A DNA stretch of 64,000 nucleotides. Source: JADJXV01 sp046328995 (GTDB lineage Bacteria; Bacteroidota; Ignavibacteria; Kapaibacteriales; UBA961). Below, piece after piece: positions 44,999-54,079 of this stretch. The notes beneath the pieces are model-generated. The model had not been told where the DNA came from and made no database searches. It was given only the letters and a program-made list of their open reading frames with translations. Each line of letters starts with the position of its first letter. Within the stretch, counting starts at the first letter, position 1. The stretch lies in assembly GCA_046328995.1 (NCBI GenBank), contig JAXLVN010000008.1, positions 1 to 64,000 on the forward strand, read 5' to 3'. The position numbers and the translations under genes were made by a program.

Positions 44999-45856
44999 AT
45001 GGCACTTTCATACTTATTTGGCAAGGCGCATAAGCTCGTGGTGCGGAGGTTTTCCTCCGCAATGCGGATCGCGCTGTCGGCCGGACTTCTCACGCTTGGA
45101 GCAGCAGCAAGCGCAGCCGGATATTATGGGGTAACCGCAGAAATTGCACAGCTTTCGGGGAATTTGGTGCTGTCGGTATTTGCTGCTCCCGGGACGGATA
45201 GCTCAGAGACGGCGTCGATTGTACGTCAGGTGCGCTCACTACCGGAGGTAGCATCGGCGGAGCTTATTACACCGGAACAGGCGAAGCGGGAATTTGCGCT
45301 GAATGTGGGTGAAAAATTAGATAATCTGTTACCGAATAATCCATTCCCGGCGGTGGTCAAGGTGCATGTGCAGCCCGCTGCCTGCACGCAGGAATCACTC
45401 GATATGGTCGTGCAATCCTTCAAGCGCATTAGTTCCGTCGAGGATGTGCTCTATAATGTAGGATATGCACAGGCACTGTTTTCACGGTCGCGTCAGACCT
45501 CTCTGCTGATATTTGGCGGTGCAATTGGGATAAGCGTGGTGTTTTTGCTGTTTCTGTATTTTTCATTACGCGCTGAAACTGCCGCCGGTAGTGAAGAATT
45601 ATACGTAATGACGCTCCTTGGTGCCTCCCGCGGATTCATTGCTCTGCCGCATATAGTATTTGCGCTCTATGCCTGCATGACCGGAATCCTGCTCGGAGCG
45701 GGTGCGGCTATCGGAGGATATTATCTGGCTCAGCCGATGGTGCCGTGGCTGGTAACAGTGCCGACGCAGTATCTTGAAATCAGCGGTTCTGCAGTCGTCG
45801 TCCTGGTGCTGATACTGTCGGTGTGGACTGCATTTTCCGTCAAACGGAAGCCGTAG
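44999..45856 (+). CDS. ftsX: Cell-division permease FtsX
   Basis: The product is 285 aa with four membrane helices (about 25-45, 165-185, 210-240, 255-280) and a periplasmic domain between the first two, the FtsX topology. SLPEVASAELITPEQAKREF and NPFPAVVKVHV are the periplasmic family motifs; EELYVMTLLGASRGFI is the cytoplasmic coupling region. FtsX with FtsE controls septal peptidoglycan hydrolases. No ftsE is next to it; it may lie elsewhere. Confidence 0.88.
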   Translation: MALSYLFGKAHKLVVRRFSSAMRIALSAGLLTLGAAASAAGYYGVTAEIAQLSGNLVLSVFAAPGTDSSETASIVRQVRSLPEVASAELITPEQAKREFALNVGEKLDNLLPNNPFPAVVKVHVQPAACTQESLDMVVQSFKRISSVEDVLYNVGYAQALFSRSRQTSLLIFGGAIGISVVFLLFLYFSLRAETAAGSEELYVMTLLGASRGFIALPHIVFALYACMTGILLGAGAAIGGYYLAQPMVPWLVTVPTQYLEISGSAVVVLVLILSVWTAFSVKRKP

Positions 45857-45899
45857 ATAGTATATTAAAGGGTCACTTATTCTCCAGAGACGACGCACG

Positions 45900-46220
45900 A
45901 TGGCTTCTCCCAAAACAACCATAAAAGAAAAAAAACGCTCCATGAAGCGCCGGCGGCTGATTATCGGAGGGGCGCTTTCAGCGACATTACTCGGATTTGT
46001 ACTCTTTACGAATCATGGAGTGGTCAAGAGAATTGAACTGGAAATGCGCCAAAAAACGATTGAGCGTGAAATCGTCCGGCAGCGTATAGTCACCGATTCA
46101 CTGCTGCGGCATATCCGTATTCTTGAGACTGATACTCTGGAAATTGAGCGCCTCGCCCGGCAAAATTATGGTATGATCAAGCCCGGTGAAGTGGTGTATT
46201 TTATTGAAGGAAAAAAATAG
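45900..46220 (+). CDS. Septum-formation initiator, FtsB/DivIC-like
   Basis: The product is 106 aa. A short basic cytoplasmic start (KEKKRSMKRRR), one membrane helix (about 19-37) and a coiled coil (RIELEMRQKTIEREIVRQRI) lead to the conserved ERLARQNYGMIKPGEVVYFI end. This is the bitopic divisome protein that pairs with FtsL and FtsQ. It follows ftsX by 43 bases, grouping two division genes. Confidence 0.85.
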   Translation: MASPKTTIKEKKRSMKRRRLIIGGALSATLLGFVLFTNHGVVKRIELEMRQKTIEREIVRQRIVTDSLLRHIRILETDTLEIERLARQNYGMIKPGEVVYFIEGKK

Positions 46221-46278
46221 AAATTGCAGGTAGGTATTGAAATTTTACACATTCTGTCTATCATTGCGTACCGAATAA

Positions 46279-46998
46279 TTACCATGTCATTGTAATGAGT
46301 CCGCCGAATTCAAATGATTGAAATTGCTTGTCTTGTGTCGGAATATTGGCGCTGATAATGAGTTGAATTTCACCGTTTTTGCCGTTGTTAGTGCGGCTGC
46401 TCTTTCCAAAAAATACCTTGAGAATCCCTACATGCTCAATGAACCCGTTAGGCGAAATCGTACTCACACGCGAGCCGGTCGATTTGTCCGGTGAATTGAG
46501 CAGCACTTGCGTGCCGGCCGCAGGGATCGAATCCAAGCGTACATGCATCGAGACCACATATTCAGGGCGGATAATTTTGGCGGTGCTTCTGCTCAACGAG
46601 TCATCGATGAGCTGCAGGTCGAGTGAGATCGACATTGGTGACGTAGAGGTGTCAATTTTGGCAGTCACGGCTGCCGTACGAAATGCCCACACGGTATTGA
46701 AATTCTGCACAACTACGGTAGTATCCTTCAGACGCACAATGCGGCCGGAGTCCTGAATCGTCGTGTCACGAAGTAAGGTCAGCAAGCTTGTACCCTTCTC
46801 ATAAAAGGTGGCTACCGGCGTGACAATGACCGGCGTCGGCTTCACCGGCGACTGCTCAAGCGAATCGAGAAGAGTAATATGGCGGTCCGTGTCAATATCC
46901 GTCGAGAGCTTGCAGCTGCTCATAAGTATAATGACCCCAATAAAAAGCCAGCGCCACCCGGCTAGTCGGAGGATATTAAAAATGTAAGGAAATTCCAT
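46279..46998 (-). CDS. Predicted lipoprotein of the sigma/anti-sigma operon
   Basis: The product is 239 aa. A lipoprotein signal has its lipobox LMSSC with Cys29. The remainder is a beta-rich domain without a recognised family (KDTTVVVQNFNTVWAFRTAAV, VSMHVRLDSIPAAGTQVLL). The start overlaps the end of the anti-sigma/barrel gene by 23 bases, so it is the third gene of that operon and probably acts with the barrel at the outer membrane. Confidence 0.65.
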   Translation of the reverse strand: MEFPYIFNILRLAGWRWLFIGVIILMSSCKLSTDIDTDRHITLLDSLEQSPVKPTPVIVTPVATFYEKGTSLLTLLRDTTIQDSGRIVRLKDTTVVVQNFNTVWAFRTAAVTAKIDTSTSPMSISLDLQLIDDSLSRSTAKIIRPEYVVSMHVRLDSIPAAGTQVLLNSPDKSTGSRVSTISPNGFIEHVGILKVFFGKSSRTNNGKNGEIQLIISANIPTQDKQFQSFEFGGLITMTW

Positions 46999-48232
46999 AA
47001 CTCAGTCCAAATTTTATCAAGGTATAATTAATATTCTGGTGGCTGTACCGCAGGGCACTACCCTCAAGATTCAACATAAAGCTCACATTTTTTTCCGGTG
47101 AATATCGCATTCCAAGCAGACCCCGGCCAATCGGGCCAATTGTCGTCCCACCTACCCCAAGCTGAAGAATCGGCTGAAATTTCTGCCACTCGAAAGGCAT
47201 ATACCGTGCTACGACACTGAGCGACGACAAGCTCGGATTTTGCTCGTACAAATAACGGTTGCCACGCGTATCAACAGATGTAAAAGATTGAAAATACTGT
47301 TCTTGTGCGAATTCAACCCCCGTCGAAAATCGTGAATTCCAGGATAAGAGTCCGGTGAGCGCAAGATTATTATAGGTCGGAGCCGTTGCCATGACGGTGG
47401 GCTCGTCGGTAGAGCGTGTATCGAGGCGTCGGAGCTCAAGAGACCAGAGTGGCGTCGATTGCTCGGGCGGGAGTAGGTCGCTCGACTGAGGAATATCTAC
47501 TATCGCCGGACGGAGTGTGGACTGCGTGGTGAACCGAGTAGCCGGCGCCGAAGAGGTATGGAATTCAACGGTAGATACCGGCAAGAACGCCGGAGCGGTT
47601 GCCTCGGGTGACGGGTACATGTCGCTCGTACTGACAGATTGACTATTCATATTATTCATATCTGAAAGGGCGATACTACCATTGGGCACGGTGCTTTTCT
47701 CACGAATATAAACATATTTGATAATTCTCTCCGGTGGGGTAATGATGCTATGGTCTTGTCCTGCCGGCGGCTGCGAAGTATGATTTCCCGGGGCAGTACG
47801 TGATGCCGATGAAGCGCTGCTTTCCACGGCCACTACAGTGGAAGTGCCTGTGACCTGTGCCTGATGCTGCGCGCCTGTATCCTGCATCCAAAAATACATG
47901 CACAGAGCTGTAATTCCAGACATAACCACACCTGTTGTGATTGCCTTGGAAGAATTTCCCAAAAATTCCAGCATGCGAGCGCCAATGCCCACTTCAACGG
48001 GCACAAGTGCTGCCGGAGCCGAAAAGCCAAGCGATGAAAACAGCGCCAACGTCGAGCTAGCCGGCGGAATAAATGCCTTGGTATCATTCTGCACGGCAGT
48101 ACGCATGGCGAGCAGCTGCTTGAGATCAGAACGTAATTCTTCGTTTTCAGCCAGCACGCTAAAGAGTGCCTGCTCTTGGGACGGGGTGGTCGCTCCATCC
48201 ACAAAATCGTATAATAATTCGTTGTATTCCAT
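46976..48232 (-). CDS. Anti-sigma-like protein fused to a C-terminal beta-barrel-like domain
   Basis: The product is 418 aa. Residues 1-50 resemble the anti-sigma helical domain (ELLYDFVDGATTPSQEQAL, then LAENEELRSDLKQLLAM) but lack the zinc-binding His-Cys-Cys set. One membrane helix lies at about 97-116. A long low-complexity Ser/Thr/Pro stretch follows (about 120-265). The last 150 residues are a run of amphipathic strands (LALTGLLSWNSRFSTGVEF, PILQLGVGGTTIGPIG, LIKFGLSYGISLHF) ending in phenylalanine, like outer-membrane barrels. The cytoplasmic part would hold the ECF sigma factor encoded 27 bases upstream, while the far end could reach the outer membrane. Part of the three-gene sigma operon. 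Confidence 0.65.
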   Translation of the reverse strand: MEYNELLYDFVDGATTPSQEQALFSVLAENEELRSDLKQLLAMRTAVQNDTKAFIPPASSTLALFSSLGFSAPAALVPVEVGIGARMLEFLGNSSKAITTGVVMSGITALCMYFWMQDTGAQHQAQVTGTSTVVAVESSASSASRTAPGNHTSQPPAGQDHSIITPPERIIKYVYIREKSTVPNGSIALSDMNNMNSQSVSTSDMYPSPEATAPAFLPVSTVEFHTSSAPATRFTTQSTLRPAIVDIPQSSDLLPPEQSTPLWSLELRRLDTRSTDEPTVMATAPTYNNLALTGLLSWNSRFSTGVEFAQEQYFQSFTSVDTRGNRYLYEQNPSLSSLSVVARYMPFEWQKFQPILQLGVGGTTIGPIGRGLLGMRYSPEKNVSFMLNLEGSALRYSHQNINYTLIKFGLSYGISLHF

Positions 48233-48259
48233 AAGCTTATAGATACTGGGTTCTACAAT

Positions 48260-48817
48260 TCACCCGCATAAATCCTTGAGATACGGCTGTAAAATTGCTT
48301 TTATTTTTTGCTTCGCCCGGAAGGCGCGTGACTTTGCATTGGTAACGGAAGTGCCGACAATCGCCGCTACCTCTTCATAGCTTAATCCGTCATATTCACG
48401 GAGGACAAACGCCTCGCGATGATCGTAGTCCAAGAGCTCTAGCGAACGTGCAATCAGGTCGAGGAGCTCTTTTTGTTCGTAGTTTTTCGACTCCGACGTC
48501 GGAAAATGAAAATCGTCAATCGCGACGGTAACTTTACGGTTCCGCTTGTGATTGAGACATAAATTCCGCGCGATGGTAATTAAAAATCCGGGAACATTGC
48601 TCATCGGTCTTCCTGCCTTGGCATTTTGAAAAAACCGGATAAATGTTTCCTGAAAAATATCTTCGGCATGAGCGCTATCCTCGACAATGCGATAGCAGTA
48701 GGCATGAATGCGGGAGGAGTAACGGTCGTAGAGAAGCGTGAAGGCGCGCTCAGCATCCTTGCCCGTAAGCAATGCTGTAAGCTGTTCATCTGTAAAGGAA
48801 GTATCAATTTTCGCCAT
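48260..48817 (-). CDS. ECF RNA polymerase sigma factor
   Basis: The product is 185 aa from ATG 48817; the open frame runs 40 codons further upstream without sigma sequence. Region 2: RAFTLLYDRYSSRIHAYCYR and EDIFQETFIRFF. Region 4: REAFVLREYDGLSYEEVAAI and TNAKSRAFRAKQKI. The two are joined by a short linker with no region 3. It directs polymerase to envelope-related promoters, presumably including its own operon, and is likely held by the anti-sigma-like product of the next gene. Confidence 0.9.
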   Translation of the reverse strand: MAKIDTSFTDEQLTALLTGKDAERAFTLLYDRYSSRIHAYCYRIVEDSAHAEDIFQETFIRFFQNAKAGRPMSNVPGFLITIARNLCLNHKRNRKVTVAIDDFHFPTSESKNYEQKELLDLIARSLELLDYDHREAFVLREYDGLSYEEVAAIVGTSVTNAKSRAFRAKQKIKAILQPYLKDLCG

Positions 48818-49315
48818 CACAAGTCCAATTGAGGTTAATTTACCGGCACGATAATAACACATTTCTCGGAAATTCGCTGCACATGATGGGTAAATTTTTA
48901 GGAGGATGGTCGTGTCAATGGTCAGAATGGTAAGCAAGCATCGATCATTGTCGTGGATTTAGCCGACAGCATATGAATAGAGATAATAAAGATAAAGACA
49001 TACTGAAGAAGAATACAAATTTTAGGGAGTGAGCAGAGTACTTTATTTCCTACAGTCGTAGTGTCAGCTATGGAGAATATAGGAGGATGCCAAGTAGGAT
49101 ATATCAACTATAGATAAATCAAGAGATTTTTTTATCGTCAACTCAATTCTCAACAGATAATTATACTCGAATAACCCTGCGTCGCTAAACAAACTCGCAA
49201 TCACACCACCCTTCGACTTGGATTAGAGGTCAGGAGAATAGACCCAATGCCACGCCTACTCTCCGCAGCCACGGGAAAACACGCGATTTATCGATTAAAT
49301 CCGTAATTTTGCAGC
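48818..49315. other. Divergent promoter region of about 500 bp
   Basis: This lies between the minus-strand sigma operon and the plus-strand lipoprotein gene. It is AT-rich and holds no credible gene. TAATTTTG at 49304 is the only clear promoter-like octamer for the plus strand. No palindrome or repeat stands out. Confidence 0.5.
49304..49311 (+). promoter_or_regulatory. Candidate -7 element directly before an ATG
   Basis: TAATTTTG matches TAnnTTTG and ends 4 bases before the ATG at 49316. If used, transcription would begin at or inside the start codon, giving a leaderless message. Confidence 0.35.
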
Positions 49316-51040
49316 ATGAAATCAATCCGCCATAGATTCACTTTCGTTCTGCCGCTCGCTGCCTGCCTGCTCGCCTGCCTCCTTGGTTCGTGTGCGAATT
49401 CACAGCCGCCGTCGGGTGGTCCGCCGGATAAGGAACCTCCTGAAATTACAGAAGTTACACCCGCTAGCGGTACACTAAATTTTCGTGGAGACTACGCCAC
49501 TCTCCATTTCAGCGAATATGTCAACAAAAGCAAAGTCGCCGAGAATGTCTATCTGTCCCCGCCAAAACGCCTCGAATATTCGTGGAGCGGCCGCGAAGTC
49601 GAGATTACCTTCGCCGAGCCGCTCGACTCGAATACAACGTATGCCCTCACGCTCGGCACCGAATACGAAGACCTGTCAAATAACAAGCCAACCCAAGCAT
49701 TTACGCTTATTTTTTCCACCGGTAATCATCTCGATAGCGGCATTATCCGCGGCAGGCTCACCTCCGACGCGCCGTCGGGGGTGTTTATATTTTTATATCC
49801 GCTTGCCGGAATCAATCCTGATACGCTCAATCCTGCCACGACCAAACCTAAATACCGCACCCAAGTTGGCACAAGCGGTATATTTGAATTTCGCGCGCTT
49901 CCTGCCGGAAATTACCGCTTATTCGCCATTAAAGATGAGTACAAAGACCAGCTCTATAGCGTTGGAATTGATGGATTTGGCGCGCCGCTCTCGGATATTA
50001 CGCTGCGTCAGGACAGTATTCCGACCGTCAATTTACGCATCGGCGCAGCTGCCGATATTTCCCGTCCTCAGCTCTATGATGTGCAGGCGATGAACCCCAC
50101 AACCATCGAGGCAACCTTCAGCGAAGATATTGATACAGCGTCCCTTACGCCGGGGAATTATATGGTCCGCGACTCAGCCGGACAGCTCGGCGTAAGCACC
50201 AAAGCCGTGTGGATGAATTCAAAAAACGGTAAATCGGTCTTTCTCTCCGTCGCTCCTGCGCTTGATACAGCCGTGAAGTGGAAGCTCTCCATCCGCCTCG
50301 GCGATACAACGGTTCGCGATCTTGCCGGTAATCCCATCTCGGATACCGTGGCAAGCAAGCTCTTCCGCGCCGAAGCTGACCGCGGCGATACAGCGGCGAT
50401 CCCGACGCTCCGCCTGCCCTTTCCCGATAGTTCAAAATCGGTCGGTATTTCGACGGCATTTGATATACTTTTTGACCGCGCGGTGATTCACGATGATGTC
50501 GATCGCCGGCTCGTGTTTACCAATGTGAGTACGAATAAAACCGTGCTCACGAATGATGAATGGCGCGGAGATAATCTCCTCCGCCTCACACCGCAGAAGC
50601 CGCTCGAAAGCGATAATTGGTACGAATTTAAGCTCTCAACCGGCGGCATTCGTGCCTTTGGCAGTCCGGCTGTGATGAAAGATTCCGTGCGGTATATGCG
50701 CTTCAAAACGGTCGATGTACGTACGTTCGGCGGAGTGAAAGGAATGCTTATCGACTCGGCGGCGACGGGCAACGGGCAGTATGTCGTCTCCCTCGTCGGG
50801 AAAGAGAAAAAAAATCGTATCAGCTTAACAGTAAAGAAGGTAGGAGCGTTTGAATTTACAGACGTTCCTCCCGGAATCTATACCCTCGAAGCATTCGTCG
50901 ATAGCGAAAAAAACGGGAAATATTACTATGGCTCCCCTTATCCGTTCAGACCGGCTGCGCGCTTTGGCGCAAGCCCGGTCGAGCTGACGGTACGTTCGCG
51001 CTGGACTGTCGAAGGCACCAAAGTGGAAATTCCGAAATAG
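49316..51040 (+). CDS. Ig-like domain (Big_5-type) lipoprotein
   Basis: The product is 574 aa. The lipoprotein signal has lipobox LLGSC with Cys26. After PPSGGPPDKEPPEI there is an Ig-like Big_5 domain (TPASGTLNFRGDYATLHFSEYV, ISP-type strand, LDSNTTYALTLG). A carboxypeptidase-like module follows (SGIFEFRALPAGNYRLFAIKD). Two more Big_5-like domains occur at about 190-300 and 305-420 and another short module ends the protein. This whole architecture recurs widely in Bacteroidota as an outer-membrane or periplasmic lipoprotein with no assigned activity. It stands alone with its own promoter-like element. Confidence 0.8.
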   Translation: MKSIRHRFTFVLPLAACLLACLLGSCANSQPPSGGPPDKEPPEITEVTPASGTLNFRGDYATLHFSEYVNKSKVAENVYLSPPKRLEYSWSGREVEITFAEPLDSNTTYALTLGTEYEDLSNNKPTQAFTLIFSTGNHLDSGIIRGRLTSDAPSGVFIFLYPLAGINPDTLNPATTKPKYRTQVGTSGIFEFRALPAGNYRLFAIKDEYKDQLYSVGIDGFGAPLSDITLRQDSIPTVNLRIGAAADISRPQLYDVQAMNPTTIEATFSEDIDTASLTPGNYMVRDSAGQLGVSTKAVWMNSKNGKSVFLSVAPALDTAVKWKLSIRLGDTTVRDLAGNPISDTVASKLFRAEADRGDTAAIPTLRLPFPDSSKSVGISTAFDILFDRAVIHDDVDRRLVFTNVSTNKTVLTNDEWRGDNLLRLTPQKPLESDNWYEFKLSTGGIRAFGSPAVMKDSVRYMRFKTVDVRTFGGVKGMLIDSAATGNGQYVVSLVGKEKKNRISLTVKKVGAFEFTDVPPGIYTLEAFVDSEKNGKYYYGSPYPFRPAARFGASPVELTVRSRWTVEGTKVEIPK

Positions 51041-51081
51041 CAGAGAAGTGGCATTACCTCTTTTCTCAGCGCATTTTTCCG

Positions 51082-51089
51082 TAAATTTG
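51082..51089 (+). promoter_or_regulatory. Candidate -7 element for rfbB
   Basis: TAAATTTG matches TAnnTTTG exactly. It is 22 bases before the ATG, and an AAGGA Shine-Dalgarno-like stretch lies between. Confidence 0.5.
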
Positions 51090-51111
51090 GATAATTATTT
51101 AAGGATATTGC

Positions 51112-52137
51112 ATGGCAAAAACAATTCTCATAACCGGCGGAGCGGGATTTATCGGCAGTAATTTTATCCGGAACGTGCTCGCAGAGTCGGACGTTTCGCT
51201 CGTGAATCTCGACGCACTCACCTACGCCGGCAACCTTGAAAACCTTGCCGATGTCGAGCATAACCCGCGCTATCATTTCGTGCACGGGAGAATTGAAAAT
51301 ACCGAACTCGTGCGCTATGTCTGCAAACAATATGGGGTTACGGGGATAATTAATTTTGCCGCAGAATCACATGTGGACCGTTCGATTGAAAATGCACAAC
51401 CCTTTGTCGATACAAATATTTCCGGAACGCTTGCGCTGATGACCGTCGCGCGCGAACTCGGCCTCGAACGCTTCGTGCAGGTGTCGACCGATGAGGTGTA
51501 CGGTTCGCTCGGGCCTCAAGGTGAATTCACCGAAGAGAGTCCGCTTGCACCAAATTCTCCCTATTCAGCGGCGAAGGCGGCGGCTGATTGTCTTGTGCGG
51601 TCATTTGTGCATACATATAATTTTCCGGCGGTGATTACGCGGTGTTCGAATAACTACGGCGCGTATCAATTCCCCGAAAAGCTCATACCGCTGATGATTC
51701 TTAATGCATTGGAAAATAAAAACTTACCGGTCTATGGAGACGGGCTTAACGTGCGGGATTGGATCTCCGCCCGCGACCATGCAGCGGCGGTATGGCTGGC
51801 CTATACGCACGGCAAAATCGGCGAAGTCTATAATGTCGGCGCCGACTCCGAACGGAAAAATATCGAGGTTGTGAAAGCGATTCTGGCGCTCACGGGCAAA
51901 GGCGAGGAGTTAATTACCTACGTGAAAGACCGTCTGGGGCATGATAGACGGTATGCAATTGACTCAACCAAAATCCGCACCGAACTCGGCTGGAAACCCA
52001 CCGTGACATTCGAGCATGGGTTAGAGCAAACGGTAAAGTGGTATCACGATAATGCAGAGTGGTGCGCGCATGTACGCTCGGGAGAGTATATGCGGTATTA
52101 TCAGAAGCAGTATGGGGGATTAGTGGTAAGTCTGTAA
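51112..52137 (+). CDS. rfbB: dTDP-glucose 4,6-dehydratase
   Basis: The product is 341 aa, an extended short-chain dehydrogenase. The NAD site is GGAGFIGSN (8-16). The active-site set is the TDEVYG stretch (Thr-Asp-Glu) and Tyr151-x3-Lys155 in SPYSAAKAAAD. NNYGAYQFPEKLIPL and VYGDGLNVRDWI are further RmlB signatures. It forms dTDP-4-keto-6-deoxyglucose, the branch point to rhamnose and other deoxysugars. rfbA, rfbC and rfbD are not in the window. The last codons and stop lie within a GTAAGTC-type repeat. Confidence 0.93.
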   Translation: MAKTILITGGAGFIGSNFIRNVLAESDVSLVNLDALTYAGNLENLADVEHNPRYHFVHGRIENTELVRYVCKQYGVTGIINFAAESHVDRSIENAQPFVDTNISGTLALMTVARELGLERFVQVSTDEVYGSLGPQGEFTEESPLAPNSPYSAAKAAADCLVRSFVHTYNFPAVITRCSNNYGAYQFPEKLIPLMILNALENKNLPVYGDGLNVRDWISARDHAAAVWLAYTHGKIGEVYNVGADSERKNIEVVKAILALTGKGEELITYVKDRLGHDRRYAIDSTKIRTELGWKPTVTFEHGLEQTVKWYHDNAEWCAHVRSGEYMRYYQKQYGGLVVSL

Positions 52138-52186
52138 GTGGTAAGTAGTAAGTCGGTAAGTAGTAAGTCGGTAAGTAGTAAGTCGG
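52124..52186. repeat. GTAAGT-type tandem repeat at the 3' end of rfbB
   Basis: Three copies of the 15-base unit GTAAGTAGTAAGTCG (52141-52186) follow degenerate copies that include the rfbB stop codon. The same heptamer GTAAGTC occurs after the obg stop at 27945. Confidence 0.75.
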
Positions 52187-52523
52187 TGGTCTCGGGCTAC
52201 AAAAGAGGCGTTGATTCATGACCGATTTGATGAGCTTGTCCGTTTGTCACAAGCACGTAATAAATTAGGGTAATTAATTTTAAAAGCGTAGTATTTAGAC
52301 ACTCCAACGGAACTAAGTGTGAAGGACGAGAAGTATATCCCTCGAAGATGAGCAATTTTAAAAGGTATCGTATTAGACACTTCGACAAGCTCTGTGTGAC
52401 AGAGAAGAAGTTCATTACCCCCAAGAAAAAGCATGAAACACAGCATCGCTACGGTATAGATACCGCAGTAAATTAATCAAACAATCAAACAAACTATTCA
52501 TTTCATACAATCAACGAACTCGT
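52187..52523. other. Intergenic stretch with a degenerate direct repeat
   Basis: Two related blocks about 78 bases apart, 52294-52333 and 52372-52410, share TTAGACACT, GTGTGA and GAGAAG and are each preceded by TTTTAAAAG. The second contains CACTTCGACAAGCTC, which resembles a palindromic dispersed element of Bacteroidota. No gene is visible. Confidence 0.45.
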
Positions 52524-53876
52524 ATGACTCCAACATCTTCGACCAATCCAATGGTCAGTCAATTACTAGCTTCCATTGAAAGCCATTCGTTCACCGTCGG
52601 CGTTGTGGGCTTGGGCTATGTCGGTCTGCCTCTTGCCGTGGAATTTGCCATGAAAGGCGTCAAAACACTCGGAATTGACATCGACAACCGCAAAATCTCC
52701 TCGCTCGTGCGCGGTGAAAATTATATTCAGGATATATCTAACGACAATGTACGCATGGTGATAGAGAACGGCACGCTCGGCGCAACGACCGATTTCTCCC
52801 GCTGCGGTGAGTGCGATGCAATTTTTATTTGCGTGCCGACGCCATTTACCCCGAACAAAGATCCCGACATTTCCCACATCGTTCACTCTACCGAAGAAGT
52901 CGCCAAATCGCTCCGCGCCGGACAGATTATTATTCTTAAAAGCACGACCTTTCCGGGCACGACGACCAAGTATGTGCAGCCGATTTTGGAGCGCGGCGGC
53001 ATGAAGGCCGGACGTGATTATTACCTCGCCTTCTCGCCCGAACGCATCGATCCCGGCAATAAACATTGGCACACCGGCAACACACCGATTGTCGTCGGCG
53101 GTGTGACGGCTGATTGCACGACGCTCGCCTGCGCAGTCAATCAAGTGATTATCGAAAAAATCATCCCCGCAAGCTCGCCTGACGTCGCCGAAATGGAAAA
53201 ACTCCTCGAAAATATCTTCCGCAGTGTCAATATCGCCCTCGTCAATGAACTCGCCCAATTATGTGACCGTATCGGCGTAAATATCTGGGAAGTAGTCGAT
53301 GCAGCAGCGACTAAGCCATTCGGATTTATGCCGTTTTACCCCGGACCGGGTATCGGTGGACACTGTATTTTAATTGACCCCTATTATTTATCATGGATGG
53401 GCCGTGAATTCGACTTTGAGACGAATTTCATCACTCTCGCCGCTGAAGTGAACGAATCGATGCCCTTCTATGTGCGCTCTATGATCGTCCGCGAAATCGC
53501 CCGTCAGCCGATTACGATGGATAATGCGAAAGTGCTCCTCCTCGGCATGGCATTCAAACGCGATGTCGATGATTTACGCCACTCGCCTGCTCTCAAAGTG
53601 GCTGAATTGCTCTTCCAAGACGGCATCAAAAATGTGTCGTATTATGATGGCTATATTCCCTCGACTAATATCCTGGGCACCGTCGTTAATTCCGAAGCAG
53701 CGCTTACACCGGAATTACTCCAACAGCATGATATCATTGTGATTACAACCGACCACACAGACTTCGACTACGACATGATCGTTCGCAACAGCCGCGTCGT
53801 CATCGACACCCGCAATGCCTGCAAAAATGTCGGCGGCGATAAGTCGCATGTCGTGCTTTTAGGCGACGGAAAGTAA
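52524..53876 (+). CDS. Nucleotide-sugar dehydrogenase, UDP-GlcNAc 6-dehydrogenase (WbpA)-like
   Basis: The product is 450 aa. It performs two successive NAD-dependent oxidations of a UDP-sugar C6 alcohol to a carboxylate. The NAD-binding VGVVGLGYVGLPLAVEF (about 26-42) is followed by VPTPFTPNKDPDISHI, ILKSTTFPGTT and the substrate part ending PGPGIGGHCILIDPYYLSW, with Cys281 as catalytic nucleophile. The wording of that last motif and the FNF-rich middle are nearer WbpA (UDP-GlcNAc) than Ugd (UDP-Glc). With wecB downstream it may supply UDP-GlcNAcA or UDP-ManNAcA for a surface polysaccharide. Confidence 0.88.
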   Translation: MTPTSSTNPMVSQLLASIESHSFTVGVVGLGYVGLPLAVEFAMKGVKTLGIDIDNRKISSLVRGENYIQDISNDNVRMVIENGTLGATTDFSRCGECDAIFICVPTPFTPNKDPDISHIVHSTEEVAKSLRAGQIIILKSTTFPGTTTKYVQPILERGGMKAGRDYYLAFSPERIDPGNKHWHTGNTPIVVGGVTADCTTLACAVNQVIIEKIIPASSPDVAEMEKLLENIFRSVNIALVNELAQLCDRIGVNIWEVVDAAATKPFGFMPFYPGPGIGGHCILIDPYYLSWMGREFDFETNFITLAAEVNESMPFYVRSMIVREIARQPITMDNAKVLLLGMAFKRDVDDLRHSPALKVAELLFQDGIKNVSYYDGYIPSTNILGTVVNSEAALTPELLQQHDIIVITTDHTDFDYDMIVRNSRVVIDTRNACKNVGGDKSHVVLLGDGK

Positions 53877-54079
53877 GAGATTGGTAGCGCCCGGACACAC
53901 ACGTACACCCCGGATACGGACAATGAAGACTAAGGAATAAAAATTCGGCACGGAAGTATTTTCATGAGGTAATTCAGCCGGTGGTTCGACCTTGACAAAG
54001 GCACGAATCAGCTTCATTGGCAGTATAATTATCGAGTATATTTTTCCACTCTGTTTGATAATTCTTGAAGGTGTAGTAT

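Noticed and set aside
48922..49107. 61-codon minus-strand frame upstream of the sigma factor
   Set aside because: No family, no ribosome-binding site; probably part of the divergent promoter region.
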